Positions 6,963-13,447 of a stretch of 13,531 bases of DNA are shown piece after piece. Both the position numbers and the translations under genes were made by a program. The notes beneath the pieces were generated by a model. It was given only the letters and a program-made list of their open reading frames with translations, did no database searches and was not told the origin of the DNA. This DNA is from Candidatus Thorarchaeota archaeon (GTDB taxonomy: Archaea; Asgardarchaeota; Thorarchaeia; Thorarchaeales; Thorarchaeaceae), in contig JAEORN010000347.1 of NCBI GenBank assembly GCA_016840825.1, positions 1 to 13,531 on the forward strand, written 5' to 3'. The number at the start of each line of letters is the position of its first letter. Position 1 is the first letter of the stretch.

Positions 6963-7508
6963 CTACGGTAAAGGAGGAAATTTCGAATACAATTCTTTGG
7001 AGATTCGCGTAAATATCTCTTTAAGATTCTCTCCTGTTTTGGCACTAGATTCAAAGAATTGCCAACCTATTAGATCTGCGTATAGACGACCATCTTTAGA
7101 ATTGACTTCTCTTTCACTTTCGAGGTCACATTTATTTCCAATGAGAATGCCTGGTAATGTGTCCTTAGATGAACCTGATGCACCGATGTTTTGCAGGATA
7201 CCTGCGTACCATGTTGGCAGGCACTCGAAGGTATCACGCCTACTGATGTCATAGACCAGAACACTATAATGTGCCCCCCGATAGTACTGAGTCCTTAGCG
7301 CTCCAAAGTCTTCCTGTCCTCCTAAATCGATGATGGTGAGAATGACTGGAGTAAAAGGATCAACATTCAATGCAACTGCACTCAGGTCCACACCTGCTGT
7401 TGCTCTATAATTCTCATCGAACTCTCCCAATAAGAGCTGCCTAATTATTGAACTCTTACCAACATTTGGCTCTCCAACTAGCAAAACCTTGTAGACTGGA
7501 ACACTCAG
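6963..7508 (-). CDS. Rab/Ras-like small GTPase, apparent CTG start
   Basis: A 181-aa single-domain GTPase with every G motif: P-loop GEPNVGKS (12-19), switch I Thr37 in RATAGVDL, DLGGQE (61-66), NKCD (125-128) and SSAKTG (154-159). YYRGAHYSVLVYDISRRDTF is strongly Rab-like, while DxGGQ rather than DTAGQ recalls Arf/Rag-type switches. The protein ends KFPPLP with no cysteine, so it is not prenylated at a CaaX box. Small GTPases of this kind are abundant in Asgard archaea and are thought to act in membrane or cytoskeletal control. The start is unusual. An in-frame TAA (7509-7511) blocks extension, and the only other start-like codon, TTG at 7484, would remove the first beta strand (VYKVL). CTG at 7508 keeps it and has GGAGG 9 nt upstream. 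Confidence 0.9.
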   Translation of the reverse strand: MSVPVYKVLLVGEPNVGKSSIIRQLLLGEFDENYRATAGVDLSAVALNVDPFTPVILTIIDLGGQEDFGALRTQYYRGAHYSVLVYDISRRDTFECLPTWYAGILQNIGASGSSKDTLPGILIGNKCDLESEREVNSKDGRLYADLIGWQFFESSAKTGENLKEIFTRISKELYSKFPPLP

Positions 7509-7517
7509 TTATAACGT

Positions 7518-7522
7518 CCTCC
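7518..7522 (-). promoter_or_regulatory. Shine-Dalgarno selecting the CTG start of the GTPase
   Basis: GGAGG on the minus strand is followed by nine bases and then CTG (7508-7506). This spacing is ideal for CTG and far too long (33 nt) for the TTG at 7484. It is the main reason to place the start at CTG. Confidence 0.6.
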
Positions 7523-7550
7523 AGACTCTAGTATAAGTGGAATTCAGATA

Positions 7551-7573
7551 TACTCTGCTATTAAAGTAGAGTA
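7551..7573. promoter_or_regulatory. Inverted repeat in the GTPase promoter region
   Basis: TACTCTGCT (7551-7559) and AGTAGAGTA (7565-7573) are inverted copies with a 5-bp centre and a single non-Watson-Crick position (G-T). The element lies about 45-65 bp upstream of the GTPase CTG and overlaps TATA-like sequences on the minus strand (GTATATC, AATATATG). An operator for a dimeric regulator, perhaps the neighbouring winged-helix protein, is a possibility. Confidence 0.4.
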
Positions 7574-7593
7574 ACATATATTCTTGGAAGATT

Positions 7594-7626
7594 CCGAAGC
7601 TTGAGCTTCGGTTTTGGGACTTTTTT
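7594..7626 (+). terminator. Strong hairpin with T-rich tail between divergent genes
   Basis: CCGAAGC (7594-7600), loop TTGA and GCTTCGG (7605-7611) form a perfect stem. On the plus strand it is followed by TTTTGGGACTTTTTT, which is terminator-like. Its place is odd because the flanking genes diverge and no plus-strand gene ends here. It may end an antisense or small RNA, be an operator, or lie in the leader of the winged-helix gene. Confidence 0.4.
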
Positions 7627-7706
7627 GCCATCTTGCAGTCCAATTTCCGCTATTACTGAGAACCGTCAAATAATATTCTCTTCCGAGTGCATCAATACGA
7701 AATAAG

Positions 7707-7961
7707 ATGACAGTAGAAATTCCTGAAAGCGCGTTAATGGTCCTTAATTTCTTGACAAAGAAAGGTCCAGCATCGCCTAGAGAAATATCTAGGAAAGCAA
7801 ACATCCCCCTTCGAACGGTTAGTTTTGCTCTTAGACATCTTAGAGGTTTAGAAGTCTGTCGTCCAATACCTAATCTGCAAGATATGAGGAGACCTCGTTA
7901 CATAGTAGACTCAGAGAAAGCAAGAGCAATCTTCATGAAATATGGACAAGGTCCAATATAG
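7707..7961 (+). CDS. Small winged-helix DNA-binding protein (MarR/TrmB-like)
   Basis: An 84-aa protein that is nearly only a winged helix-turn-helix. Helix 1 is ALMVLNFLTKKG (9-20). The helix-turn-helix is SPREISRKANIPLRTVSFALRHLRGL (about 23-48), with a recognition helix of LRTVSFALRHL type. The wing is RRPRYIVDS (about 61-69). It should bind DNA as a dimer and act as a transcription regulator; the target is unknown. It lies divergent from the Rab-like GTPase, whose promoter holds an inverted repeat, so control of that gene or itself is a natural guess. AAATAATATTC around 7667-7677 may be its TATA box, giving a short leader. No Shine-Dalgarno is seen at the ATG. A 136-aa unknown gene follows after 23 nt, probably in the same transcript. 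Confidence 0.75.
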   Translation: MTVEIPESALMVLNFLTKKGPASPREISRKANIPLRTVSFALRHLRGLEVCRPIPNLQDMRRPRYIVDSEKARAIFMKYGQGPI

Positions 7962-7984
7962 AAGATAATAGGCAGCTGAATCCT

Positions 7985-8395
7985 ATGGATGGAATGAGCA
8001 TTTTGGAAAGGTACAAGCAGTCTATGCTTGTACCATCCAAAGACCTAGAATTTAACGCAGATGATGAACATCTCCTTACATTATTTCAGGATGAATGGCT
8101 AAGGATATTACTAATTCGGAAAAAAGATCAGGATCATATGGACACAATAGAAGTTGAGCTATCGTTACCTCCAGATGATTCATCTACGCACTTTGAAGAA
8201 AACGCAGACATCATTCTTGAAACGGCATTGCGTTATCTGAATTTCATGAAGCATCTAAGTAAGAATGGATTTTCTTTGCAACTCGTTGATAGAGATTGGG
8301 TATGGACTGCAAGTATTGATGTCAATGATAAATCAATTAAAAATGACTTTTTTGAAATCCTTTCCCCACTGCCATTCCATAAATTAGATAGGTAG
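7985..8395 (+). CDS. Hypothetical protein, 136 aa
   Basis: I do not recognise this protein. It is soluble and acidic and looks alpha/beta: an N-terminal helix, a strand pair around EWLRILLIRKK and DTIEVELSLPP, a long helix (about residues 70-95, ENADIILETALRYLNFMKHL), then strands FSLQLVDRDWVWTASIDV. No cysteines, membrane segments or catalytic motifs are visible. It begins 23 nt after the winged-helix gene and ends 43 nt before the radical SAM start, so all three may be one transcription unit. The start may be ATG at 7985 or 7994; neither has a Shine-Dalgarno sequence. Consistent coding character across the full frame makes it likely real. Confidence 0.65.
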   Translation: MDGMSILERYKQSMLVPSKDLEFNADDEHLLTLFQDEWLRILLIRKKDQDHMDTIEVELSLPPDDSSTHFEENADIILETALRYLNFMKHLSKNGFSLQLVDRDWVWTASIDVNDKSIKNDFFEILSPLPFHKLDR

Positions 8396-8438
8396 TGATA
8401 CAACCTCCAAAGGTGTCCAGTATTTTGAGGATATGTTC

Positions 8439-9320
8439 ATGCTAGAATATGAAGGTTCAATTTGGAGACCACCCAGTGAAGCAAGAAGTCTGATCTTACA
8501 AGCTACTGTAGGTTGTTCCCATAATGCCTGTACGTTTTGTGTTTCCTATAAACAGAAGAGTTATCGAGTAAGAGGAAAAGATGGCATCATAGAAGATCTA
8601 TCAAAGCTACCAACTGATCTCAAGGAAAGAGTTACACGGGTATTTCTTGCTGATGGAAATGCACTCGCAATGAGTACCCAGCAAATGTTGGATGTTCTAG
8701 AGACTCTATACAGTAATTTACCTTCACTTCAAAGAGTTGGTACATATGGATACGCAAAGGATGTGCGAGAGAAATCATCATCGGACCTTCAGTTAATCCA
8801 AGAAGCAGGTCTTGGAATTATATACCTAGGTCTCGAAACTGGCGATGATGAATTACTTCGCTGGTCAAGAAAGGGTGTCAGCACAGAAGAGAACATTCTA
8901 GCATGCAATAGAATCAGAAGTGTCGGAATTCCGCTCTCTCTAACTATCATCTTGGGTTTAGGAGGGAAGATAAACTCAGAAAGGCATGCAAAACTGACTG
9001 CAGAGGCACTCAATCAAATCGATCCCGAATATGTGGGAGCTCTCACGCTCATGTTACCACAGGGGACTCCAATTCATGAACTTATGAAGAAAGGTGATTT
9101 TATCCCTATGCATCCATTAGAGATTCTGGAGGAATTGAAAGTACTGATCGAGAATTTGGAACTCTCTAACTGTGTTTTTAGAACAAATCACGCGTCAAAC
9201 TATCTCCCAATAGGTGGAACTCTTCCACATGATAAAGTTAGAATGTTAACCATTCTAACCAAGACTCTCAGTGAGGCAGATGAGAGTCAACTTCGACCAG
9301 GATATCTTAGAGGTCTCTGA
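8439..9320 (+). CDS. Radical SAM protein with CX4CX2C cluster motif
   Basis: A 293-aa radical S-adenosylmethionine enzyme. The iron-sulfur motif is CSHNACTFC at about residues 26-34, a CX4CX2C variant of the usual CX3CX2C. It is preceded by WRPPSEARSLILQATVGC, typical of a broad uncharacterised group in COG1032/COG0731-like radical SAM proteins. Other core motifs are VFLADGNAL (strand 2), GLGIIYLGLETGDDELLRWSRKG (the GxETGxD SAM-binding strand) and SLTIILGLGG. There is no B12-binding or TRAM domain, so it is a minimal core. The substrate is unknown. ATG at 8439 is preferred over 8433 because GAGG (8427-8430) is 8 nt from it rather than 2. It follows the 136-aa gene and converges with the padR operon. 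Confidence 0.85.
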   Translation: MLEYEGSIWRPPSEARSLILQATVGCSHNACTFCVSYKQKSYRVRGKDGIIEDLSKLPTDLKERVTRVFLADGNALAMSTQQMLDVLETLYSNLPSLQRVGTYGYAKDVREKSSSDLQLIQEAGLGIIYLGLETGDDELLRWSRKGVSTEENILACNRIRSVGIPLSLTIILGLGGKINSERHAKLTAEALNQIDPEYVGALTLMLPQGTPIHELMKKGDFIPMHPLEILEELKVLIENLELSNCVFRTNHASNYLPIGGTLPHDKVRMLTILTKTLSEADESQLRPGYLRGL

Positions 9321-9340
9321 CGCGACAAGTAACCTTTTCA

Positions 9341-9439
9341 GAAGAAAGAGAAATAAAAAAGATGAAAGAGTGAGCGATTGCGCGGGAACGCAGTCCGTCG
9401 ACCAACATGGTCAACGAGACCATAATCACTCACTCTTTC
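9341..9439 (-). terminator. Large branched hairpin with poly-T tail after the padR operon
   Basis: GAAAGAGTGAGCGATT (9364-9379) and AATCACTCACTCTTTC (9424-9439) pair over 16 positions with one mismatch. The 44-nt interior holds two more hairpins: GCG/CGC (9380-9382, 9389-9391) and CGT-C-GACCA/TGGTC-A-ACG (9396-9404, 9408-9416, loop ACA). On the minus strand the structure is followed by TTTTTTATTTCTCTTTC. The right arm contains the last codons and stop of the 61-aa gene, so the stem begins inside the coding region. A terminator is the simplest role; the branching is far more elaborate than needed. Confidence 0.6.
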
Positions 9440-9611
9440 CCTCGAGTTCCTTGATTGTTTCATCTATGTGCTTGATATGATCCTCAAGTTTAGACTTGAA
9501 GGCTTCAAGCTGCTTGATTTTAGTTTCTTTACTCAGTTCAGGACCGCACATACCATGCATCATCGGACCCAAAAAGAAACCCAATCCTCTAGAATAATGT
9601 CCATCACACAT
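9426..9611 (-). CDS. 61-aa Cys/His/Met-rich coiled-coil protein coupled to PadR
   Basis: This small protein has two parts. The N-terminus has Cys2-x2-His5 and His19-x2-Cys22, a mirrored CxxH...HxxC pair, with methionines at 17, 18 and 21 (GPMMHGMC), set in a glycine-rich stretch. The C-terminus (about residues 28-58, KETKIKQLEAFKSKLEDHI...) is a charged amphipathic helix suited to a coiled coil. A tetrahedral metal site (zinc, copper or nickel) is plausible but inferred. The start at ATG 9611 is firm: an in-frame TAG directly precedes it, and AAAGGAGGTGA (overlapping the padR stop region) lies 10 nt upstream. It resembles in layout the glycine-rich, coiled-coil DUF5320-type proteins often found next to PadR genes, but membership is uncertain. 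Confidence 0.7.
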   Translation of the reverse strand: MCDGHYSRGLGFFLGPMMHGMCGPELSKETKIKQLEAFKSKLEDHIKHIDETIKELEGKSE

Positions 9612-9631
9612 CTATGTCTTCTCACCTCCTT

Positions 9632-10189
9632 TTACTCAGATTCTTTGAGTTCTGTCAGTTGCTTACTTACCCAAGTCAGTTCCTTCTGCAGATATTCCTT
9701 GTATTGTTTCAGGAATTCTACATGTGGCGCACCTCTGCAGTGAGAACCGCAATGCTGACGCATCACAACGAATCCAATGGGACTCTGCTCTCGAACAGTC
9801 CATTGTCGTATCCTCTTCATAGAGCCGGCAGTGAAAGCATTCGAAAGGAATTGCCATAGATCTTCCTGAACTTTGAGTTCAGTATCAAGACTATGTAACG
9901 CTTCGTGTAATACATCCTTGCCTTGGGGAGTAAGGCTGTATTCAACGGCATCAGGGCTACCTTCTTGAGGAATGTGAACTCCCGATATGAGTTCCTTCTC
10001 TAGAAGCTTATGTAAGACCGGATACACCGTGCCGCTTCTAAGATTCCATGCACCTAATCGTTCCTTTAATTTCTGAAGAATATCATAACCATGTGAAGGA
10101 TTCTCTTTCAGAAGAACGAGTACAAGAAGCTGTACAATACTAAGCTTCCCAGCACTTGTGCGTATCCCAGTCTTTCCCAAGAAGGCCAT
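9632..10189 (-). CDS. PadR family transcriptional regulator with Cys/His motif
   Basis: A 185-aa PadR-type repressor. The N-terminal winged helix (about 17-95) is canonical: LSIVQLLVLVLLKENPSHGYDILQKL, then SGTVYPVLHKLLEKELI and the wing with EYSLTPQGKDVL. The C-terminal part is helical for dimerisation (about 96-130 and 157-185). Between them is HCGSHC (146-151), followed by His156, a dense possible metal or thiol site not usual in PadR proteins. An effector role for this motif is inference. The ATG at 10189 is preceded by a 16-bp array of ATGT-N8-ACAT sites overlapping its TATA box, so it very likely represses itself. It is co-transcribed with the 61-aa protein, whose CxxH motif and C-terminal helix resemble its own. 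Confidence 0.9.
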   Translation of the reverse strand: MAFLGKTGIRTSAGKLSIVQLLVLVLLKENPSHGYDILQKLKERLGAWNLRSGTVYPVLHKLLEKELISGVHIPQEGSPDAVEYSLTPQGKDVLHEALHSLDTELKVQEDLWQFLSNAFTAGSMKRIRQWTVREQSPIGFVVMRQHCGSHCRGAPHVEFLKQYKEYLQKELTWVSKQLTELKESE

Positions 10190-10190
10190 T

Positions 10191-10244
10191 ATGTTGACAC
10201 CTACATATGTAGAACTCTACTTAATTGTATGTAGATGTCTACAT
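10191..10244. promoter_or_regulatory. Three ATGT-N8-ACAT operator sites upstream of padR
   Basis: Three 16-bp sites of the form ATGTAG-N4-CTACAT are visible. The first (10191-10206) is ATGTTG-ACAC-CTACAT. The second (10207-10222) is ATGTAG-AACT-CTACTT. The third (10229-10244) is ATGTAG-ATGT-CTACAT, a perfect dyad. The first two abut, and starts of the last two are 22 bp apart, about two helical turns. The ATGT-N8-ACAT pattern is, as I recall, the dyad reported for bacterial PadR. Confidence 0.75.
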
Positions 10245-10251
10245 ATATAGT
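10241..10251 (-). promoter_or_regulatory. TATA box of padR inside the distal operator
   Basis: On the minus strand ACTATATATGT overlaps the third operator. Transcription about 25 bp further on would start near 10215-10220, within the second operator, leaving a leader of about 30 nt. Occupied operators would therefore block both TBP and RNA polymerase. Confidence 0.5.
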
Positions 10252-10345
10252 TTTGGAACCTGACCAATGAGGATCACTGAAGCTGCTACTGAATTCAATG
10301 CACTTCAAAGAACTAAGGATTGGCATCTTAATGAGTGGAACCTAT

Positions 10346-10363
10346 TATCCTAGTCCCAGGATA
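10346..10363 (-). terminator. Weak hairpin just after the ABC operon
   Basis: TATCCT (10346-10351) and AGGATA (10358-10363) flank a 6-nt loop immediately after the last permease stop. No T-run follows on the minus strand, so termination is uncertain and read-through into padR is possible. Apart from this, 10252-10363 shows no gene or clear element. Confidence 0.25.
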
Positions 10364-11128
10364 TCAGATACCTGGAATCTTGACTCGTGCATAGAAACGA
10401 TCCATTAGGAAAGTTATGAAAGCGATAAGTGCTAGAAATACTATGGCTATTAGCGCGTAGACCATCAATGCCTCATATGTCCGAGCCACCACAAGTTTAG
10501 CTGCACTAAAGAACTCAGCAACACCAACAAAGTAAGCAATGGTTGTGTACTTTGGTAGATATACGGCCTCATTTGTCCAAGCTGGTATCGCACGCCTGAG
10601 ACTTTGGGGAAGAGCGATATGTATAATCTCTTGCCGCTGAGTCATCCCCATTGACTTTGCTGCAAGGGTCTGTCCAGCAGATAAGGATGCCATACCTCCT
10701 CGAAAGAATTCAGCTTGATACGCTGCGCTATTCAAACCAATAGCCAGAGCACAGAGAAGGATATTTGGACTTAGAATGATGATGGGAATGCCAAAAATGT
10801 CAGGCACAATTATCTGCCATGTTATATCAATTACAGCATATCCTTGTTCGATCAGCCAGTAGTTAAGTGAAATGGGAAAGTATGTTACTGCAAGGATCTG
10901 TGCAAGGAGAGGAGTCCCTCGGAAGAACTCAATATAGGCTGTTGAAATTCTAGAAATAACTGGACCTCCGTAATGACGAGCAATAGCCAAGACCAAGCCC
11001 AAACCAAACCCCAAAAAAAGTCCGAAGAAATACAGACCCATAGTCATAAAAAAGCCATCAACAAGCTCGGGTATGTATCGTGAGATTTGTGTTATTGAGA
11101 ATACAGGAATTGGTATTGTCCCTATCAT
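10364..11128 (-). CDS. Polar amino acid ABC transporter permease (HisM/GlnP type), second subunit
   Basis: A 254-aa inner-membrane permease of the His/Glu/Gln/Arg/opine family, with about five to six spans. The EAA loop that docks on the ATPase is clear at about residues 144-178: FFRGGMASLSAGQTLAAKSMGMT followed by ALPQSLRRAIPAW. An upstream FFRGTPLLAQIL segment is typical of the family. Insertions near residues 95-125 (YAVIDITWQIIVPDIFGIP) make it longer than the partner permease. It is the last gene of the four-gene operon, 14 nt after the ATPase stop, and pairs with the other permease to form a heterodimeric pore. The exact amino acid transported cannot be read from the sequence. Confidence 0.93.
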   Translation of the reverse strand: MIGTIPIPVFSITQISRYIPELVDGFFMTMGLYFFGLFLGFGLGLVLAIARHYGGPVISRISTAYIEFFRGTPLLAQILAVTYFPISLNYWLIEQGYAVIDITWQIIVPDIFGIPIIILSPNILLCALAIGLNSAAYQAEFFRGGMASLSAGQTLAAKSMGMTQRQEIIHIALPQSLRRAIPAWTNEAVYLPKYTTIAYFVGVAEFFSAAKLVVARTYEALMVYALIAIVFLALIAFITFLMDRFYARVKIPGI

Positions 11129-11142
11129 CTAGATTTCCCCAG

Positions 11143-11913
11143 TTACAACTTGACCTTTTCAATATCTGACTGTCCATAAAGCACCTCTAATTTATGGAGA
11201 AAGTTTTGTGCGCGTTCAGATTCTGGATTTTCAAAGAAATGCTTGGGTGTACCTTCTTCTACAATAACACCTTCATCCATGAAAATCATGTCGTCTGCAA
11301 CAGCTCGTGCAAATCCCATCTCATGAGTAACGACAATCATCGTCGTGCCCTCCTTAGCGATATCAAGCATTACCTGTAGCACTTCGCCGATTAGTTCTGG
11401 ATCAAGAGCAGATGTTGGTTCATCAAAGAGGATAACATCGGGATTCATCGCCAAGGAACGTGCAATACCAACTCGTTGTTGTTGGCCACCACTTAGCTCT
11501 GCAGGATAATGATGACTCCTATCCCCCATCCTAACCTTTTCCAATGCTTTATGGGCAACATTTGTAGCCTCTTCTTTTGTCATCCCTAAAACTAGGCGTG
11601 GACCAATACTCACATTATCTATTGCTCTAAGATGGGCAAATAGATTGAACTGCTGAAAGACAAATCCAATGTGTGAACGCAGTTTATTGATATCTGCCTT
11701 TGGATCCATTAGACTTTGACCCCTAAGAAGGACTTCGCCTTTATCGGGAGGTGTAAGCATATTGATTACACGCAAAAGCGTGCTTTTCCCAGACCCACTA
11801 GGACCGAAAACTACCTTTACCTCTCCTTCCTGTACATCAAAGGATATTCCTTTTAGTACCTCTAGCTGGTCATAGGCTTTCCATACATCTCGGACCTCTA
11901 TTACTGAAGTCAT
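11143..11913 (-). CDS. Polar amino acid ABC transporter ATP-binding protein (GlnQ/HisP type)
   Basis: A 256-aa ABC ATPase with all motifs intact: Walker [10 protein letters not shown] (about 37-45), Q-loop FQQFNLF (about 87-93), signature [19 protein letters not shown] (about 140-158), Walker [14 protein letters not shown] (about 160-172) and switch histidine VVTHEMGFA (about 193-201). [24 protein letters not shown] at the C-terminus is characteristic of the GlnQ/HisP subfamily. It works as a homodimer on the cytoplasmic face, powering amino acid import. Its ATG overlaps the stop of the upstream permease by 4 nt (ATGA), which points to translational coupling. Confidence 0.96.
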   Translation of the reverse strand: MTSVIEVRDVWKAYDQLEVLKGISFDVQEGEVKVVFGPSGSGKSTLLRVINMLTPPDKGEVLLRGQSLMDPKADINKLRSHIGFVFQQFNLFAHLRAIDNVSIGPRLVLGMTKEEATNVAHKALEKVRMGDRSHHYPAELSGGQQQRVGIARSLAMNPDVILFDEPTSALDPELIGEVLQVMLDIAKEGTTMIVVTHEMGFARAVADDMIFMDEGVIVEEGTPKHFFENPESERAQNFLHKLEVLYGQSDIEKVKL

Positions 11914-12605
11914 TTTCTACCGCCACCTAAACCAAGTTGTCTAAGTCTTGTTGTCATACTCTCACCCACATACTTCGTAACAGGATATGTAAATACAAAG
12001 TAGATAAGTGCACTAAGCATTACTATTGAAAAGAACCATTCTGGATATGTCCATGTGTATGCCTGAACGTGATATAGAATTTCTCCCAAACCGATTGCAT
12101 TGCATAATGATGTATCCTTGATAATAACTGCATACTCATTTGCCCAACCAGGCAAGGCAAGTCGAAACGCCTGAGGAAGGACAACATGTCGTGTAGCTTG
12201 CGAGTTTGTCATTCCGATTGATTGTGCAGCCTGCATCTGACCAACATCAATAGAGAGTATTGCACCTCGGAATATTTCGGATTGATACGCTGCACTCCTC
12301 AACGCAAGTGCAGTGATAGCTGATAGAAACAATGCTCCAAGCACTGAACCAGCCCACAAGAAAAGAGATAGTAAACCCACTGCGAAGATGAATAGAAGGA
12401 CTAATAGTGGAATTCCTCGGAATATTCGATCATATACGACTGGAATCCAGCGTAGGTCTTTTGGGCCGTACACTCGCAGTAAAGCGAGACCTGTTCCCAC
12501 AAAAAAGCCAATAAATAAAGAGAGGAGGGTGAGAGCAAGAGTCATTGGAAGTCCTCTCACCATAATTTGTATGAGAATATCAACCAATCCTTCTGACTCT
12601 TGCAA
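11910..12605 (-). CDS. Polar amino acid ABC transporter permease (HisQ/GlnP type), first subunit, TTG start
   Basis: A 231-aa permease of the same family, close to the usual 220 aa. The N-terminal [40 protein letters not shown] and the EAA loop [23 protein letters not shown]...[13 protein letters not shown] are diagnostic. The start is TTG at 12605: GGGTGAT, formed by the end of the binding-protein gene, lies 5 nt upstream, and the resulting 17-residue lead before the first span matches the family. The first ATG (residue 16) would cut into it. It begins 6 nt after the binding-protein stop and overlaps the ATPase gene by 4 nt. Confidence 0.93.
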   Translation of the reverse strand: MQESEGLVDILIQIMVRGLPMTLALTLLSLFIGFFVGTGLALLRVYGPKDLRWIPVVYDRIFRGIPLLVLLFIFAVGLLSLFLWAGSVLGALFLSAITALALRSAAYQSEIFRGAILSIDVGQMQAAQSIGMTNSQATRHVVLPQAFRLALPGWANEYAVIIKDTSLCNAIGLGEILYHVQAYTWTYPEWFFSIVMLSALIYFVFTYPVTKYVGESMTTRLRQLGLGGGRK

Positions 12606-12611
12606 ATTCTA

Positions 12612-13400
12612 TCACCCAAACCATTTGGCAATAAGTGCGTCAACTGTTCCGTCTGCAAATCCCTCAGCAATGGCACTGTTTACTGCTGCCGCGAGTCTAT
12701 CACTACCATATCTGATATAGAATGCAGTTGGTGGGGCAGTTACGGTGAAGATGATCTTGATGCTGTATGCTGTACTATACAAACCAACAATTGGTTCGTC
12801 TACATATACTGCATCAAGAGTTCCTGCATCCAGATGCTGAAACATTGTTTCAACAAGTGGGTAGCGATGAAGTGTTATGCCGGATATGTCGGATAGCTCT
12901 TCATCCTCAACTGTTCCAGTTTGTACACCAACATCGTATCCAACTAGGTCCTCTAGTGATTCTATCTCAAGATCTGAATCACCCTTAACAACAATTACCT
13001 CATTAGTCCTGATGTACCAAGTCACTGGTTGTAGGACTGCACATCTTTCCGCTGTGATGAATGTTGCTGAGGCGATCATATCTATTGACCCAGCTTGACA
13101 TGCACCGACGAGATTATCAAATTCCATGTCAACCCAATCTACAGTTACACCAAGATACTCTGCTACCAATTCAGCGAGATCAATATCAAAACCTTCTAAC
13201 TCGTTAGTAGTGGTATTGATCATCTCGAATGGCGGCCATCCTGAATTCGTTCCAACAATAATCGTGCCTCGTGACATGATAACGTCATAGTCATCAGGTG
13301 TTACTAGTGCTGGAGCGACATAACCGACTCCAAGACCAATAATAAGACCTACAACGAACATGACAACAAGCATTGTCTTGCCAGAACTTGCTGCTTCCAT
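12612..13400 (-). CDS. Extracellular amino acid-binding protein (SBP family 3) with N-terminal membrane anchor
   Basis: A 262-aa solute-binding protein of the type II amino acid family. Motifs: GTNSGWPPFEM (50-60), GFDIDLAELVAEYLG (70-84), GACQAGSIDMIASATFITAER (99-119, with Arg119 expected to hold the substrate carboxylate), GYDVGVQTGT (154-163) and DAVYVDEPI (196-204, with an acidic residue for the amino group). A hydrophobic helix at about residues 9-30 follows a short N-terminus with one Lys. There is no lipobox cysteine, so it is probably tethered by an uncleaved signal anchor. Cys101 and Cys120 might form a disulfide. AAGGAGGT lies about 9 nt before the ATG at 13400. It is first in the four-gene importer operon. 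Confidence 0.93.
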   Translation of the reverse strand: MEAASSGKTMLVVMFVVGLIIGLGVGYVAPALVTPDDYDVIMSRGTIIVGTNSGWPPFEMINTTTNELEGFDIDLAELVAEYLGVTVDWVDMEFDNLVGACQAGSIDMIASATFITAERCAVLQPVTWYIRTNEVIVVKGDSDLEIESLEDLVGYDVGVQTGTVEDEELSDISGITLHRYPLVETMFQHLDAGTLDAVYVDEPIVGLYSTAYSIKIIFTVTAPPTAFYIRYGSDRLAAAVNSAIAEGFADGTVDALIAKWFG

Positions 13401-13425
13401 TCTTCGAATACCTCCTTCTCAAGTG

Positions 13426-13441
13426 TTGACGTATACGTCAA
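13426..13441. promoter_or_regulatory. 16-bp perfect palindrome in the leader of the ABC operon
   Basis: TTGACGTATACGTCAA is a perfect palindrome lying 26-41 bp before the binding-protein ATG and downstream of the predicted transcription start. It would suit a dimeric repressor such as an Lrp/AsnC or MarR-type protein. Chance occurrence of a perfect 16-mer palindrome in so short a leader is unlikely. Confidence 0.55.
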
Positions 13442-13447
13442 ACCATA

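Noticed and set aside
7509..7631. Minus-strand 40-codon frame (ATG 7631 to TAA 7509) in frame with the GTPase, which could suggest an extended GTPase interrupted by a stop
   Set aside because: It has no Shine-Dalgarno, the residues do not resemble a GTPase N-terminus, and the strong GGAGG site after it explains a fresh start at CTG. It is kept only as a caveat on the start codon.
7544..7804. Minus-strand open frame of 86 codons antisense to the winged-helix gene
   Set aside because: It is antisense to a recognisable winged-helix domain and contains no domain of its own.
538..9320. TldD/TldE and a radical SAM enzyme in the same window as a possible peptide natural-product (RiPP) cluster
   Set aside because: The two lie more than 5 kb apart on opposite strands, no precursor peptide or leader-binding domain is seen near either, and the radical SAM protein lacks the C-terminal SPASM-type cysteines expected for peptide maturases.
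9271..9480. Plus-strand frame of 69 codons beginning inside the radical SAM gene and crossing the branched hairpin
   Set aside because: It overlaps the end of one real gene and the terminator and antisense end of another, with low-complexity composition.
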